A stretch of 64,000 bases of DNA, taken from contig WAID01000001.1 in the NCBI GenBank assembly GCA_016584495.1, positions 744,001 to 808,000 on the forward strand, read 5' to 3'. Origin of the DNA: Celoporthe dispersa (lineage: Eukaryota > Ascomycota > Sordariomycetes > Diaporthales > Cryphonectriaceae). Under the pieces are notes generated by a model that made no database searches, had not been told where the DNA came from, and saw nothing but the letters and a program-made list of their open reading frames with translations. Each line of letters opens with the position of its first letter. Position 1 is the stretch's first letter. A program made the position numbers and the translations under genes. Positions 43,293 through 56,949 of the stretch are shown here, piece by piece.

Positions 43293-45032
43293 TTACTCCG
43301 GCTTCAATAACCTCTCATAGACCCACTTCCCAAGACGAACACAGTTTTCATCCACAAACCGGGCTGTGAGATCTGCCGCATAGATAGCTGTGGGCCACCA
43401 CAGGCACGCAGCCAGCAGGATGCCAAAGCCGTACTGCCAGTCGCCCTCCGACCCCGTGAGGTCGAGCGTCACATGCGCAAAGCCCAGCCCGAGCGACCAC
43501 AGCAGAGGGCCGTGGACCAGGTAGAGCGAGTACGAGATGCGCCCCATGTACTGCGCAAAGGCGTTGGTGAAGAGCACCTGGAGGAAGGGGAACTGGTCGA
43601 CCACGAGCAGGAGCAGGGCCGCGCCCGTGGGGGCCAGCACCTGGTCCCGGAGATACTCTGGCACCCACGACACGAGCGTGACGTAGCCCCAGGAGTCCTT
43701 GGCCCCGAGGAAGGAGTCCGGTGTGCTCAGGAGCCAGAGGGATCCGAGAAATGCGGCGAGGCCGAACAGGACCCCCGCTGGCGCCAGTGCAGGCCCGTGC
43801 CGTCCTGGTGACCACCTGTGCCGCGAAGCCCTGCCGGACACGAGCCCACATGGGCAGGACCGAGGTGTCAGCAGAGCCGGGCCCGGCGGCATATCTGGCC
43901 TTGACCTCGTCGATCTCGAAGTGGAGGTCGCAGAGGAGCATGCCGCACAGGAAGGAGAACAGGGCCCAGTAGACAAAGTTATAGTGGAAGTAGACGATGA
44001 ACCCCAGGGCGAACAGCATCCTGACCCGGTTGCGGACCCGCGCGAATGCCGTCAGGAACAGGAAGACGACAAAGGAGCTGCTGAACTCCATCGGGAGGGT
44101 CCACAGGTTCGGGTCGTAGGGGTTGTTGAACACGTTCAGATCGGCCCCGTGCGCGAGCCCCTGGGAGAGGGGGTTCGTCGCCTGCAGCTCAACATCCTTG
44201 AGGTGCCGCAGCTGATCGAGGAGGCTGTTGAAATGCGGCACCAGCCTGACCGGCACTGCCACGTCTTCTAGGCCATCTCCACCGAACCAGTCCGGGTCCA
44301 GTTGTATCAGGAGGGCGCTGATCAGCGTGATACAGGCCGCAGGTAGGAAGAGTCGTGAATGTCGGCGGAAGACGGAGGACGAGAGAGCCGAGCCGACCTC
44401 AGCATACCGGCCTTGGCGGGCCAGCTTGATGGGCTTGTGGGAAATTGCATAACCTGACACGACAAAGAATACTCGGACCTGGGCCGAGCCGGAGATGAAG
44501 AGCCGGATGATGGGCAGTCGGATGAACCATGCTGTCTGGTCCACGTTGGGGTTCCAGCCGTCGTGGATCTTCCACGAGAACCAGACGAGGCTGGAGTGGT
44601 GGAGAACGACAAAGAAAGCAGCGAGCCCACGAAGGCCGTCTAATGAGCGTTAATATCATGTTAGCCACCGCATCTGGCCGAAATACCTGGTGCTCGCCCG
44701 GCCCAGTGGAAACCTTGATTCACACACAAAGCATACATACCTAGCCAGGCCGTCGGATGTAACCTCTTTGGTCGGCGGGGAGTTCGATCCAGGAAACTCG
44801 GGAGTAGTAAATGCAGCGACCCAACGTGTACGTGCCCGACGCCGATCCTCAGACGACACAGCAGGCCCCTTCCAAAGCTCTTCAGATCTGTCGGCTCCGC
44901 GTAGATTTCCACGTCCCCGAGGTTTATATCGCTCACCTCCTTCCCCTCCACGCTCTCGAGCGGGATATATGGAGCGCTGCTGGAGATATCGCTGGACCCC
45001 TCTGCGTGCTTTGATGTCCAGGGAGGTAGCAT
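43293..45032 (-). pseudogene. acyltransferase-3 family membrane protein, one frameshift
   Basis: Exon 1 (45032-44741) encodes a 97-residue cytoplasmic leader ending RPKRLHPTAWL. A 101-nt intron (GTATGT...TTAG) joins exon 2 from 44639, giving TAWLDGLRGLAAFFVVLHHS, the start of the family fold with its conserved His. FFVVSGYAISHKP and some ten hydrophobic segments follow. Between about 43806 and 43791 the frame moves by one base (one extra base in GACGGCACGG on the coding strand). The other frame carries the rest of the membrane domain (FTNAFAQYMGRISYSLYLVH, WVYERLLKPE) to the stop at 43293. Members O-acylate sugars or lipids in membranes. No intron signal fits the shift. Confidence 0.78.
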
Positions 45033-47563
45033 GATGGCATGAGCCGCTGCTCGGACAGAATCACAAACAGCGGGAAGAAAGCACCTGAGAAACAGTCATA
45101 AAGAGATCAAACAGAAAGACCGGCAAATTCCGCCCAAAACAAGTATATAGAAAGAAAGACGGATGTTCTGGTGCGACGGTGCTTTTGAGGACCGACCTAT
45201 TCGCGTGCTGTCAAACTCCCTTGGCCCCCGTGCCGGGCACTTGTTTCCGGGGTCACTATCTGTTTTCGGTCAAATCCACATTTTCTCATTCCTCAAGACA
45301 AGCCCATGATATATCTCCCTTTGGAAGCGGGGGCTCCTTCTATACAGTTGCTGGCGATCTCACTTCCTGCACATTCCCATGTCTCAGAACTGGACGTGAG
45401 CTAACCTAGCCTTGACTGGGGGTCCGCCTCCCTGCCCGCGCCTCGAGTTCCCGTTTGCGGGTCGTTCGATGGAAAGTGGTTCATCGAAAGCGGCTTTGAG
45501 TGTGACACACTTTCTGTGACGGCCTTAATAGGCAAATAGGGTATGATGAAAAAATGGCTTGTGTCGAATAGATGCAGCCTTGCTGGAGATGTTTCTCGGT
45601 GCCGAAGGAGATCGCCTAGGTGCAGCTGGAGTCCTCATGTGATGTGAGGAGAAGGTGTGCATGTGGTGAACCTGAAGCTACAGGTTACGGCATGCGACAC
45701 AGATTGGCAGGATCAAAGACCTGCCTTCAATCGACGAGATTGCACGTGGCTTGCGTGTAGAACGTATAGTGTAGTAGTACATGCAGTGTCTGTGTCAAAT
45801 CTGGGACGCAAGACGCCAGGACAGTGCTCCAAGGCCAACGAAAAGATCCGCTGCGCACATCTTCTTCGCCCGCGTGTTGTTCATCCAACCCAGGAGCCCA
45901 TGGTGCGTATCACAACAGCTGTCTGTGCCCCCCCCCCCTGTTTTTCAAGTTCTTTGGGGGACCGAGACAGACGCGTGAGGAGGCGCGCAGAGTTCGCGTG
46001 CGCCGGTTCACCGAACAACGTGGCGCTACCGGCCATCCCAGCGTCACAGTGTCACTCACCAGTCCAATCATGTCCCTTGGAACCGCCAAGGTGCTGACTG
46101 TCTCAGTGGTTGAGGCTTCTTTTGGAGAGGGGGTCAAGGGGTGCACCAAACACCTACCAGGTGAACATGCCAAATGAGTTCGAATTCCAGACAGGGAAAG
46201 GGATGTATTATATGGTAGTATGTACCCAGACTCTGGAGATGAATGATTGCATGAATGAGATCTCAACGCATGAATGTTCTCTCATCGCAACCTGCCTAGC
46301 TCATGACCATTAGATAAGCCGTTCATTTTACTCTAGTCTTGTCCCCGCGAGGACGTGGTTCCAGTGCTGTGATGGCGCCATCGCGACCCCGAGGGTGCGA
46401 GCCGAAAAGTTGACCACGTAATTATACAATGGTTCTTTATAATTGTAGAATGGAGAGCAGAAAACATGAGACAGTACATTGTTGTATACACTCTCTGGAT
46501 TGATAATCCCACCCCAACTCTGGAGGAGCAAACTTACATAGGTACATACAACAGCAGTAGTACTTGTGTAGGGCAAGACCTTTTTGCCACAGCCGGTTTC
46601 GGCTGCTTTCTTGGCCGTTCCCCAACGCACGATGAGGCAAAGTTTTTGAGCTGAACCGAACAGAGAGGCGTTAGTCGAGCGTTATAATAGCACAAACAGT
46701 GTTGAGATAATATATGAGGAATCAAAGGAAGAGTCTCTAAGTGGCCATCTCCGGCTCGTAGATGGTTCGTATAGCATGAAAATATGAGGGCCAGAGCAAT
46801 AATTACCCCGCTTTTCCACCCAACACCTCCTATGAGAGACGGCTGGTGAAAGGCACCGCGGGACAGAGACATGACGAGGTACGTCTACGACATTTGTGTG
46901 TCCAAGACGAAAGGGCTCGATAGATTTCAGAAACAAAATAGAAGGACGTTTCAGGTTAAAACCTGCCTGTGCTTGAAGACAGGCATGAAATTGCACCCTT
47001 CCACAGGCACTCAGCCTACTGTACTGGCTGTTACACCTATGTACTGATTTAATGAGTAGCCATTTCAGGGATCAAGTCGATCATTGCCACAAAGAGCATG
47101 AAAATGATGCTGGTGGCTTGGGAAAAGTAACACGACGTTACAGGAAAAAGCAATGGTCCAAGCAAGCCGTCGGAACTCAAGGCTTTCGCAAAACGCCAAT
47201 AGACGGCCAAAAAGGGAGAAAAAAGAATAAGAAGAAGAAGAAGAAAAGTAGAGGAAAAAGAACTGTAACTAGATTTTCACCGTGCTTTGTATGAAACGAG
47301 AGCGAGATGGAATGACGGCCCCGAGGTGTACGAACTTCTATGTCCCACCATGTCCTCAGAAGTAAGTAAGCTGCAGACTAATGTCACCCAATCTAGATGC
47401 GGCTTGATATGTTCCGGGTAGCCAGCCACATCATTACGTGCCAGCCTGGCTGCTGTAGGACGGCACTGTAAAGAGGGCGGCACAAGAAAAAAATTGCTAT
47501 TACCACGAACCATCTTCTTCATGCTGCAGGTGGTTTCTGCATCAAACTCATCGCACACACGCA
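45033..47563. other. 2.5-kb intergenic region
   Basis: Between the divergent starts of the acyltransferase-3 gene and the TPR/SET gene. Several short frames exist but none has family character, good codon use or supporting splice sites. Confidence 0.5.
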
Positions 47564-49769
47564 ATGAACGAGTCTCTTCAGGGCCAGTTGCCGATACGGC
47601 GAGCGACGAGGTCGCACCTTCTCAGGATACATAATGCATACCTGAAGAAGCAGAGCTCGAGACACCAAGCCGTACGACCTGTCAGGCAGCCCGTCGCCTC
47701 CGAAGCATACCCGCCCTGCACTAAGCCCCTCGAGGCACTCAAGATCGTACGTCTCCGGCGCTGACGGGCTTGTGCGAAATCATCCCACTGACGACCTCTA
47801 GATCGCACTGAGCGAGCTTCGTATCGAGATTCACCACCGTGGACAGGCAGTGGTCGTCAGGGCGATCAGCCGTGCCTACCAAGGGACGGCCTCAGTGTCG
47901 CTCGTGGAGGACGAGCATGGGAACGCCGACAAGCTGGCCCTGTACAACCAGTGCGACACATCTCTGCTGTCTCGTATGCCCCAGGGCTGCGTGGTTGTCG
48001 TCAAAGAGCCGTGCTACAAGATTGACGGCACCGGCAAGGGCCTCTACATGATCTCCGTGGAACATCCATCCGATGTCATGCTGATGAGGCTCGACCACCC
48101 GGTCGTTCCTCAGTGCTTGAGGGGCAAAGCTGACATGACGGCCGAGCAGTGGAAGAAAGGGGGCGATGACGCCTTTCTGGTGAAACAATATCCACTCGCG
48201 TCGTTTCTGTAAGGTCTCCTGGCCAAGTCGTATTGCCTGGCGAAGGAAAGCCCGTGCTAACGCAAGCCTGCCAACAGCTACACCCAAGGCGCTCATACCC
48301 CCGGCATTGAGCCTACCCTGAGAAACAGCCTCCTGGACAAAGTAACCGGGATCGATGTTGGCCTCGCGAAATTTGACCAGGCCAAGAAAGACGCGCTTGC
48401 ATCCCTGACAGGTGACTCAACTGACTGGAAAGCTTATCACGTCGCCGGTCGCGCCGCGTACGGTCTTGAAGATTATCAGACCAGCCGTGACTATCTCGAT
48501 CGAGCCCTGAAGCTGAAACCAGACGCCACCGGGGTGCAAGACCAGCTCGACCAAAGTCTATCGCGTATCTCAGAGCAGGACCACGGTTCCTTCGATTTCA
48601 GACAGATGTTCGAATTCATGCGGTCTAAAGACGTCTATCTGGACCGTGCCACCTTCACTGCCCGCACCAAGATTGCGGGCTCATCGCTGCACGGCCGGGG
48701 CATCTTTGCCAAAGAAGACATCAAAGCCGGCGACCTGGTGTTCTGCGAAAAGGCCATGGTCATGCCCGATCGCTATGAGACGACCTACACATCCGCTGCG
48801 CTCTACGCTATGCTGGTCCGGCAGCTGTCCGAGAACCCCACGCAGTGCAAGGAATTCTTCCAGCTCTATGGAGGCAAATATGCTCGCTCCGGGCTCGAGG
48901 GAGAGATGGTCGACGGCCGGCCTGTTATAGACGTATGGCTGGTAGAGGCAATCCGGCGAAAGAACTGCTTCAGCGCGCCGCGGTCCACCCGCGACGAGAC
49001 CGTGTCCGAGGCGAAGACCGTTGCGAAGACCGTTGCGAAGACCAAGGGTCTCTGGGCATATGCGGCATATATGAACCATTCCTGCGTCCCGAACACGGCC
49101 CGCAGCTTCATCGGGGACATGCTCATCTCACGCGCCAAACGGGACATCGCAGCGGGCGAGGAGCTGCTGCACAGCTACACCAGCATCAAGGCGCATCCCG
49201 GAAAAAGGCAAGGAGACTTCAAATACTGGGGGTTCCAGTGCACATGCGAGCTATGCCGGCGCGAGTCACAGTCGACAGACGAAAACAGGCTGGAAAGGGA
49301 ACGAGCACTTGCGCAGATCGAGAAGCTGGCCAAAAAGAACCCGTCCAAGGAGATTGTGCCGAGCGCTACCATCCGCTCCATGGAGCGCCTGACGACGGAG
49401 CTTGAAAATGCGCATGAAGCAGAAGTATATGACGGTCTGCCGCGGCTGATGCTGGTATATCCGACGCAGTGGCTGCTGGATGCATACAAGGGACGAAAGA
49501 ACCGCGCCAAGTGTGTCGCAACAGCCCTTCGAGTGCTGCGGAATTTTGGGTACGAGATCAGCGACGGGGAGGATCCTATGAAGCTCTTCCAAGAGCACGC
49601 GAGCAGGCCGTCTGTCCTGACGACTCGTGTGGTCACCGCCCTGGCGGATGCTACGAGGAATCTCGGTCTCCTGGGAGAAAAGGATAAGGAGCTGCAGTTT
49701 GAGAAGGCTGCCAAGTATGCCTTTATGCTGCTGACGGGCTTCGAGGACAACTTGTCTCTACTTGGCTAG
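47564..49769 (+). CDS. TPR and SET domain protein
   Basis: Exons 47564-47746, 47802-48208 and 48278-49769 (introns 55 and 69 nt) give 693 residues. An N-terminal region (LSELRIEIHHRGQAVVVRAI) precedes a TPR-like helical part (WKAYHVAGRAAYGLEDYQTS, YLDRALKLKPDATG). The SET domain starts at HGRGIFAKEDIKAGDLVFCE, with the cofactor/pseudoknot motifs YMNHSCVPNTARSF and GEELLHSYTS and a post-SET-like CTCELCRR. This is the fungal TPR-SET (SMYD-like) arrangement, predicted to be a protein lysine methyltransferase, possibly on non-histone targets. A repeated AKTV unit (EAKTVAKTVAKTK) sits inside the SET insert. Frame intact. Confidence 0.9.
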
Positions 49770-50347
49770 CCTTGGAGGACATGTCATGTGTATTGAATGC
49801 GTGCGCTGCGTTTAGGTAGCCGAATTTTCTGCGCCCAGTGGTTGCTGTTAGCATCCGGTTTATAAACGTAGACACAACTACGTTTCAAGATAACTACGTA
49901 GTGTATGTAGTAGGCGTGGACATGGCGACGCTTTGTTAAACAAACATTGAGATGAATGCAGATGATCAGTACGGGACCCAGACAGAACCAAGGCACTTGA
50001 ATGCTTGATCAAAATGTCCTGGTTCTGGATGTAAGTAGCAGTACTGGAAATGACCTGCAAGCACTATATGTAATCATATATAATCAAGTCATGGGGTATA
50101 AAAGGATCCAGTCATCGATAGGTCCCTCGAACAGGACGGCTTACCTAAGACAAGTTAGGCCGTTAGACGGCGGCGTAAGCCACGCTCAGAATGCCCATAT
50201 TTAGAGCGGAGATTTCGGCCATCCCTTTAAACTCCGCGTGTCCCTTGTTCGTGACTGTCAAGCTCCCCGTCGTCACCCGCACTGAGAGCCTCTGAAAGTC
50301 CGCCCCAGGCTCTCGCACTGCCAACAGTTTCCGACTGCATTGCTCTA
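49770..50347. other. promoter region of the second Zn2Cys6 gene
   Basis: 3' region of the TPR/SET gene and upstream region of the next rightward gene, including a strong TATA box at 50097. Confidence 0.5.
50097..50103 (+). promoter_or_regulatory. TATA box of the second Zn2Cys6 gene
   Basis: GGGGTATAAAAGG, a strong consensus, lies 251 bp upstream of the proposed ATG at 50348 with no other gene between. Confidence 0.55.
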
Positions 50348-53012
50348 ATGGACATAAGCGCAGAAACGGGCCCAAGGGCGTTGAGGTATGAGCAAGGGAA
50401 GTGGGGAAGCGCCTGTGCTGTCTGCTCGTCGGCCAAGGTGGGTGCCAAAAGCTGCCTGAATCCATCCTACCTCGAGGAGCAATGAACGTTACACACACAC
50501 ACACATACACATACACATACTCACACTCAGCAGGCCAAATGCATCAGGAGCGATAGATCGGCTGGTGCCCCCTGTGACAGGTACATAGATCGACCGCACT
50601 GGCTGTATCATCTGGGAGAAACTAAGCGTCGAATCCTCTAGGTGCAAGCGGTTGTCCAAGGAGTGCACAGATCAGGTACATCTTCCGAGGAAGAAGCGGA
50701 CGACGAAGAATACGTGAGTAGTTATGCCTTTCAGGTGACAGATGTCCACCCACTCTGACCTGTCTTCTGCTTGCTGACCTAACCTGACGACCTAGCCGGA
50801 CAGCCCAGCTCGAGGAGCGCCTGAATGGCCTGGTGGACCTCCTCAGAGCCTCGGGGGAGTTTCCCACGCAGGCGACCTCAAGACAAGCGCCCTCGAGACA
50901 AACACCCTCCCAATCTGAGGATACCCGCAGTGGTACGTCCCTATTACACTAACTTCACCACAATTGCCCTATTATATGTGTTATATATATATATACACAT
51001 TTCTCTCTCTCTCTCTCTCTCCCCGAAAAAAAAAAGGCTAATTATGAGGGGCATGGGCACACCGACAGACCCATCACCAAGCAATTCCGGCGGAGGCGGC
51101 AGTAATACCATCCACGTCCCACCGGAGTGGAACTCCTCTTGTCCACCGCGATGTGTCTGCTGTTCCGGACATGGCGAGGTCGACATGCCTAAGGTGTCGG
51201 ACAAAGATCTCCTTGCCTTTTACCAGATGCGACTCGCGCCGCAGTTCCCCTTTGTCGTCATACCCCCGGACACCAAGATCGATCAGCTCAAGGCCGAACG
51301 GCCGTACCTGTGCGCAGCCATCAGGATGGCAGCCTCACTTCACGACGTCAGGTCGATACGTGGCCAGATGTATCAGCTCGTGGACCGCGTCACCAGAGAG
51401 CTGCTCATCTCGTCGACGAGATCTCTGGACCTGCTCCAGGCCATACTGGTCATGCTCGCCTGGTTCCACAACCACTGTGTCATGCACGGCCAGCTCTCCA
51501 GCCTGATCCATCTGGCCCAGGCTCTCGTGGCAGACATGAGCTTGAACCAGGAGCCTGAGATCCAGGAGCGGACGAATGTCATGGTCCTGGCTCCTCCCGT
51601 GCCGCCACCAAGGAACGCCGAGGATAAGCGAGCAGTCTTGGGAGTCTGGTTCCTCGCCTCATAGTGAGTTGTCACCGCCCGGGAGACATCATACAGGTTA
51701 CAGCAGCACTGACGCAAATGGCTCAAAAGCGTACACACTTCGCTCCAGAAGATGCTTCCGATGAAGTTCCCCAGGTACCTGAAAAGGTGTCTGAGGGAGC
51801 TGGAAGATGCGCCCGAGGCCGCCTCTGATCAGCTTCTTGTCCATCTCGTCAGGATCCAGCGCCTGACGGAGCAGGTCCACAGCCTGCTCTCCAGAGAGGA
51901 CGACGATGAGGACATCCCTGGCATCTATCGCACACCAACCTCGGCATGCCAGAGCGCCTTTGAACAAGAGCTACTAAGACTGCAGCAGGCCCTGCCTTCG
52001 ACCTTAAAAAGACAATAGTGAGCCTTCTCCGAAGAAACTCTACGCTCTTTATCATCGATATTAACACGTGGTCTCTCCTTAGAGATACTGCGGGTGCACT
52101 ATGCATCAGCCATCCTCCGCATCTACCAGCCCCCGCCGGTCGAGCTCCCACTGCTTCAGGATCTGGCCGACTCGTTCACCACCATGAGCAATGGCAGGTT
52201 CTCTACCCTTGATGTGTTCTATCGCGCCCGCGCCGCCCTCCAAGGATTCTTCGATGTCTTCTTCTCTCTACCCACAGAGTTCTACTCCTTGATGCCGATA
52301 TACACCATGCTCCACATTCTCTGGGGGGTTACGATGCTTGCTAGATGGGCCAAGGTGATGGGGCCCGGGCGAACCCGTTCGTCCAGAGCCCCGCCCGACA
52401 TACTCACCCCGCAGAAGGTGATATGGGACCCGTCAGCGCGGAGGCCAAATCCTGCTACCCTATATGGTGCCGGCTTGCCTGCCCCGCCCTCCTTTGAGGA
52501 GAGAAGCACCACTGGTGATACCTCAAAATCACCTGAAGGACAGAGAACAACATCCCAGTCGTGCACAAACTCACCCTCGACCAGCGGCGTGCCTCCCTCC
52601 GCTGCTCCCGCCGATGCTACGAATTCCCTGGCGGTCCGGTTCCGCCAAGTACCGCCCCCGATCACCGACCCGGCACAAATTTCAGCCTCCCACATCCGCG
52701 AGACCTCGGACCCGAACATCCCACGCGTCGTGGCGGCACTGAAGGCCAAGCTCCACTCGCAGCCCGGCCTGAACCTGGACATCGTGAGCATCCTGACAAC
52801 GCTGGCCCAGCGCTGTGAGGAGGCGCACAATGAACTCGAAAAGTACAACGGCGGCGGGTGGCAAAACGACATCTGGTATGTCTGCGCCAAAAAGGTCCTG
52901 ATTGCGCGTGCCAAGCTGGAGAAATTCTCCGAGATCATCGCTGCTGGCAGTGTCCCTGAGACGCAGCAGCAGAAGGGCAACAACGAGAGCGGCCACGACG
53001 CGCAGAGGTGTG

Positions 53013-53046
<34 letters not shown>

Positions 53047-53359
53047 TACTGCGGATGCAAGCAGAGGACACAAGGCGCCGGTGGTGGACACCGGTGGTGC
53101 TCCCGAGCCGGCGCCTGAGGACGCTGCCCAAAGCACCGTGGAATCCTCTCAGGCGATGTATGACGAAGCTATGCTAAACGACTTTTGGATGGACAATGCT
53201 TTTGACTCGCTGGACCCAAACCTGTGGCCCATGGACGAGGGTAACTGGGGTGTATCGCTACCCTCGGAAGCCGCCCAGGCTCCAGGTTTTCTTTCCAATG
53301 ACCACGGAGGAAGCAAGAAACTGGTGCAACGTGTTCGGGCCTTGACTTGCTGCGGATAG
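50348..53359 (+). pseudogene. Zn2Cys6 transcription factor (Leu3/War1-like cluster), seven exons, one homopolymer frameshift
   Basis: Exons: 50348-50437, 50534-50580, 50642-50713, 50796-50932, 51069-51663, 51730-about 52017 and 52083-53359. The zinc cluster is spread over exons 1-3: Cys23, 26, 33, 44, 47 and 54 (ACAVCSSAKAKC...PCDRCKRLSKEC). A basic stretch and a coiled RTAQLEERLNGLVDLLRAS follow, then the middle domain (FVVIPPDTKIDQLKAERPYL, LDLLQAILVMLAWFHNH). Phases match at every junction except exon 6 to 7. There an A5 run (52006-52010) appears to hold one extra base; with four A the join reads LPSTLKDNKILRVHYASAI, as in relatives. The last exon ends in an Ala10 run and an acidic tail. 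It looks functional apart from that base. Confidence 0.78.
53015..53044 (+). repeat. (GCT)n trinucleotide repeat coding poly-Ala
   Basis: Ten GCT units in the last exon of the second Zn2Cys6 gene. Confidence 0.85.
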
Positions 53360-54818
53360 ACAGCCGATGCCCTGTATACTCTGCAGCACTGACTACCTAT
53401 CCAAGTCGAAGTTGGGCAGCCGGTGCTCGGCCGGTGCTCGACGATCCACCCTCGGCGCTCTATGCCGCCGAATACCTGGAGCTCGCCCATATCCCTCGAT
53501 CATCGAGCTTGTGTTTGATCTCGGCCCTTGTCTAGATCCAGTCGGTTGACGTACGGTGAGGTGTCTGATTGCTCGCTTAGACGCACGTTAAAGTGCTGCC
53601 TAATCTCGGACACAATATTGTCCTGAACCTGCTGTTCTCTGCTCGTCTTATCTGGTTGGTCATGCTGCAATCATTGGATAGCTTCTGAAGTTGGTCTCGG
53701 ACCCGTCGGTCCTATCTACAAGTGCCTTTTCTTGTTCCGAAGAGACCAATAACCTCGTGCCCAACGTCTGCGACTCGCTCCATCTGAAAGTTGACAGAAG
53801 GCTGCCTAATGAACTTGACAACGAATATCCCGCACTGGAACGTTGCAGAACACTAGCCGTCTTGTTCCAGAGCACTAACTCTGCTGAGCCGCGGCTTTGC
53901 TGACGTTTTGTAGCCGCTGCGGTAATAAGGGAAATCTCTCCAGTGGACCGACCACAAGGGCTGGCAACCTCTCCAGGGGACACAGAGCAACGCCTTGACC
54001 CACTACTCATGGGCCCCCTTCGGCATCCCCAGATCTACAAAAGCTTGACTGTATTAAGCTTTCATGGTGTCCCGGGGAGGCGGCCTTGGCACCTCACTTG
54101 TAACTACGAAGTTACATAAAAACTATCATGTATAGTACATACTATGTAATTCTTTGTAGCAGGCCACCAGCTCGAACAAAGGGCATACTGCAGACCACCC
54201 GTCAACCTCGGCTCGTGCAACCCCGTGCTCATTGCTTACTCACTTTCATCCAATGCGGAGGCCAACGCCACAGCGGGAGTTGTTCACATTCCTCATTGGG
54301 TATGATGCCACCGCCTTTTTGTTATTTAAACTGCTGCCTGCTAGTAGGCTACTTATCCAGGGAGGGGGAGGGGGGGGGGCCGACACAAACCTATCGTAAG
54401 CAGTGTCTTGGGGAGCGGGAGGAGGAGGGTGGGGGGAGGGGAGGGGGGAAGGTTGACAGACCGTTGGGGTCGTCCGACCTTCTGTTACAGCCATACCGTC
54501 ATACGTGCTGTGTTTGCCGCGAGACTATAGAATGATCGACGAAGATCAGGTGTCTTGGTGGTTCCCGAGTCGCTGTGTGGAGGTGGTCTGAGCGAGGCTT
54601 TTGTCTTTCCCCGTTCTTTTTAACTAAAGTCCAGACCCCTTCTGTTCAGATTCATAAATACTCGAGTCTCCTTCATGCATTCATATGCTGTGCCAACTTG
54701 GATGTAACTCGAGACCATTCAGCCAGCCATTCGAACAGTACCCTCAGATTTTAGTTGCCAGGTCGTCCAGAACCTAGACTGGAGTCGTTCTTTCTTTCTT
54801 TGGAATTTCTTTTTGACC
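53360..54818. other. intergenic with a G-rich tract
   Basis: Between the Zn2Cys6 gene and the transporter, both rightward. A G-rich stretch at 54360-54451 has many runs of three or more G. A CATAAATA element near 54653 may be the transporter's TATA. No gene seen. Confidence 0.5.
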
Positions 54819-56949
54819 ATGAACGAGAAGCTCAGCAGCGATGAGGGACCCAACCAGGGCTCCGTGGAGCTGTCCAGCCATGCGGTAGCCATCAAGCCGC
54901 AGATGCGCAGGCTCCACGACCCAGCCGTGACGTTCGAGGAGTACATGTTCTACGCCGAGCGGGCGCGCCTCGAGGAAGACGTGGCCGCGCTCGACACGAA
55001 GCCCAGCATTTCCCTCAAGTCCATCTTCATCCCCTCGGCCAACAACAAGACAAGCCCGGGGGCCGGAGCCGACGGGGCCTGGTCCGCGGCCACGGAGCTG
55101 AACCTGTCGGATCCCACGGTGCGGGCTACCATTAGCGACGACGAGTGGGCGAATGCCAGCCGGGCGCTGCGGACGGCGTCGGCTGCGGCCTGCTTTTACC
55201 TGATCACGACGGATATCCTGGGACCCTTTGTGAGCCAAGAGCATCATTTGTCGGGAGAGGACACGAGAAGTGTGGCTGTGGCCTCGTAATCATTACTGAC
55301 TTTTGATTCGATAACAGGGCGTCGGGTTCGCCCTGGGAACTATGGGATGGGGAGAAGGGTTTGGCTTCTACACTCTCTTTGGCATCATGACCGGAATGTG
55401 AGTGCAGGCTCGACCAAGATACCATTGTCGCGCTGATAGACGGTGTCCGCTGATTGTGTTTCTGTAATGACTACCACCACAGCTCCGGGTATCTCCTCTG
55501 GAAAGTCTTTATGAACCTGGACTCTTATGAGTTCCCTGCCAAGAATTACGGCGACCTGGCCTACCGCACTTATGGGAAATACTTTCGCTGGCTGGTCAAC
55601 ACGTGCCAGGCCCTCACCCTGCTGCTGTCTGTGGGAAATATCATCATCAGCAACGGGTATGTGTATTACCCTCTTGATGGCTCGTGCGGCTAATAGGCGG
55701 GCGCAGGGCCTGGTGGTGGTGGTGATGATGTGGACTGACTGGCCTCTCCTGCAGGAACTCCATCTCCCAGATCTCCAAGTTCCGCCTCTGCTATTGCGTC
55801 TGCTGCCTGATCTGGGCCATCGTCGGCTACGTGATGGGTCAGATCCGGACGCTGTCCCGTTTCACGTGGCTGGCCAACTGGTCCGTCTTCATCAACCTCC
55901 TGATCATGTTCATCTCGATGGGCGTCTTTGCCCACAGCCCGCCGAACTACACCGCCGCACAGGCTGGCTCCTCGGGCGCTGCCACGGGCGGGTCTTCTGT
56001 GGCTCAGCTCCCCGACGGCTCGTACCCTCCTGTCGTGACCTACGGGACCGTCCCGCCGTCCGACAACGGTTTTGTCGGCTCGGTTGTCGGACTCATGCAG
56101 GGCGTGTATGCGTATGCTGGCGCCCAGCTGTTTATCGAGTTTATGGCTGAGCTGCAGCGGCCCCGCGACTTCCTGAAGGTGATGTGGGGAGCGCAATTCT
56201 TCATCTACTCGGTGTACATGATCTACGGGTCGTATCAGTACTACTTCCAGGGACAATATTCGAACCAGGTTCGTCAGGCCCCCAACCCCACCTCTCTGGG
56301 AATCTCATCATGCAAGACCAATTCAGAGACTTGGCTGCTAATTAATGACCGTCCTCGCAGCTTTCCTACCAAGGCCTGTCCCCCTACGCCTGGCAGACCG
56401 TGTGCAACGTCCTGGCAGTAATCACAGGCATCATCGCCGCCACCCTCTACGGCAACATCGGCATCAAGGTCATCTACAACAACGTCCTGATCGAGTTCTT
56501 TGACTTTCCGCCCTTGACCACCAGTCGGGGCAAATGGTGCTGGGCGGCCGTGGTGCCAGTCTTCTGGTCCGTCGCCTTCATCATCTCTGCCGCCATCCCG
56601 GACTTCTTTGGACTGATCGGTCTCACGGCCGCGGTCTTCTTTGTGCAGTTCACGTACACTTTCCCTGCGCTCATCGGCCTGGGATTCTTTGTGCAGAGGG
56701 AGGCGATGGGGGGAGGCGCCCTTTGACCCGCATACCGGCGAGGTGCATCGCCAGGACCACGGGCTCAAGAGGCTTGTCAGGGGCTATATGGGACGCTACT
56801 GGTGGCTCTGTATCTTGCTGACGCTCTACGCACTGGGTTCCTTGACTGTCAGTGCCCTGGGTGCGTATTCTGCGATTGAGTCTCTGATTGCTGCGTTCGA
56901 GACGCCGCAGGTGAATGCATTTACTTGTCGGTCGCCGGTGGCAGGCTAA
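54819..56949 (+). pseudogene. AAAP family amino-acid transporter, one homopolymer frameshift
   Basis: Exons 54819-55229, 55318-55397, 55483-55656, 55755-56268 and 56361-56949, all GT-AG with matching phases. A hydrophilic N terminus of about 110 residues precedes the Aa_trans fold: ALRTASAAACFYLITTDILG, GVGFALGTMGWGEGFGFYTL, SGYLLWKVFMNLDSYEFPAK and about ten membrane helices. The pattern is that of fungal neutral amino-acid permeases of the AVT/mtr type. At 56708-56713 a G6 run appears to hold one extra base. As written the protein ends at GGGAL shortly after; with five G it continues EAPFDPHTGEVHRQDHGLKR and a final membrane helix to 56949. Substrate not predictable beyond amino acids. Confidence 0.82.

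Noticed and set aside
45657..46097. Plus-strand frame of 146 codons
   Set aside because: No family resemblance, mixed codon use, and adjacent frames of similar length; probably chance.
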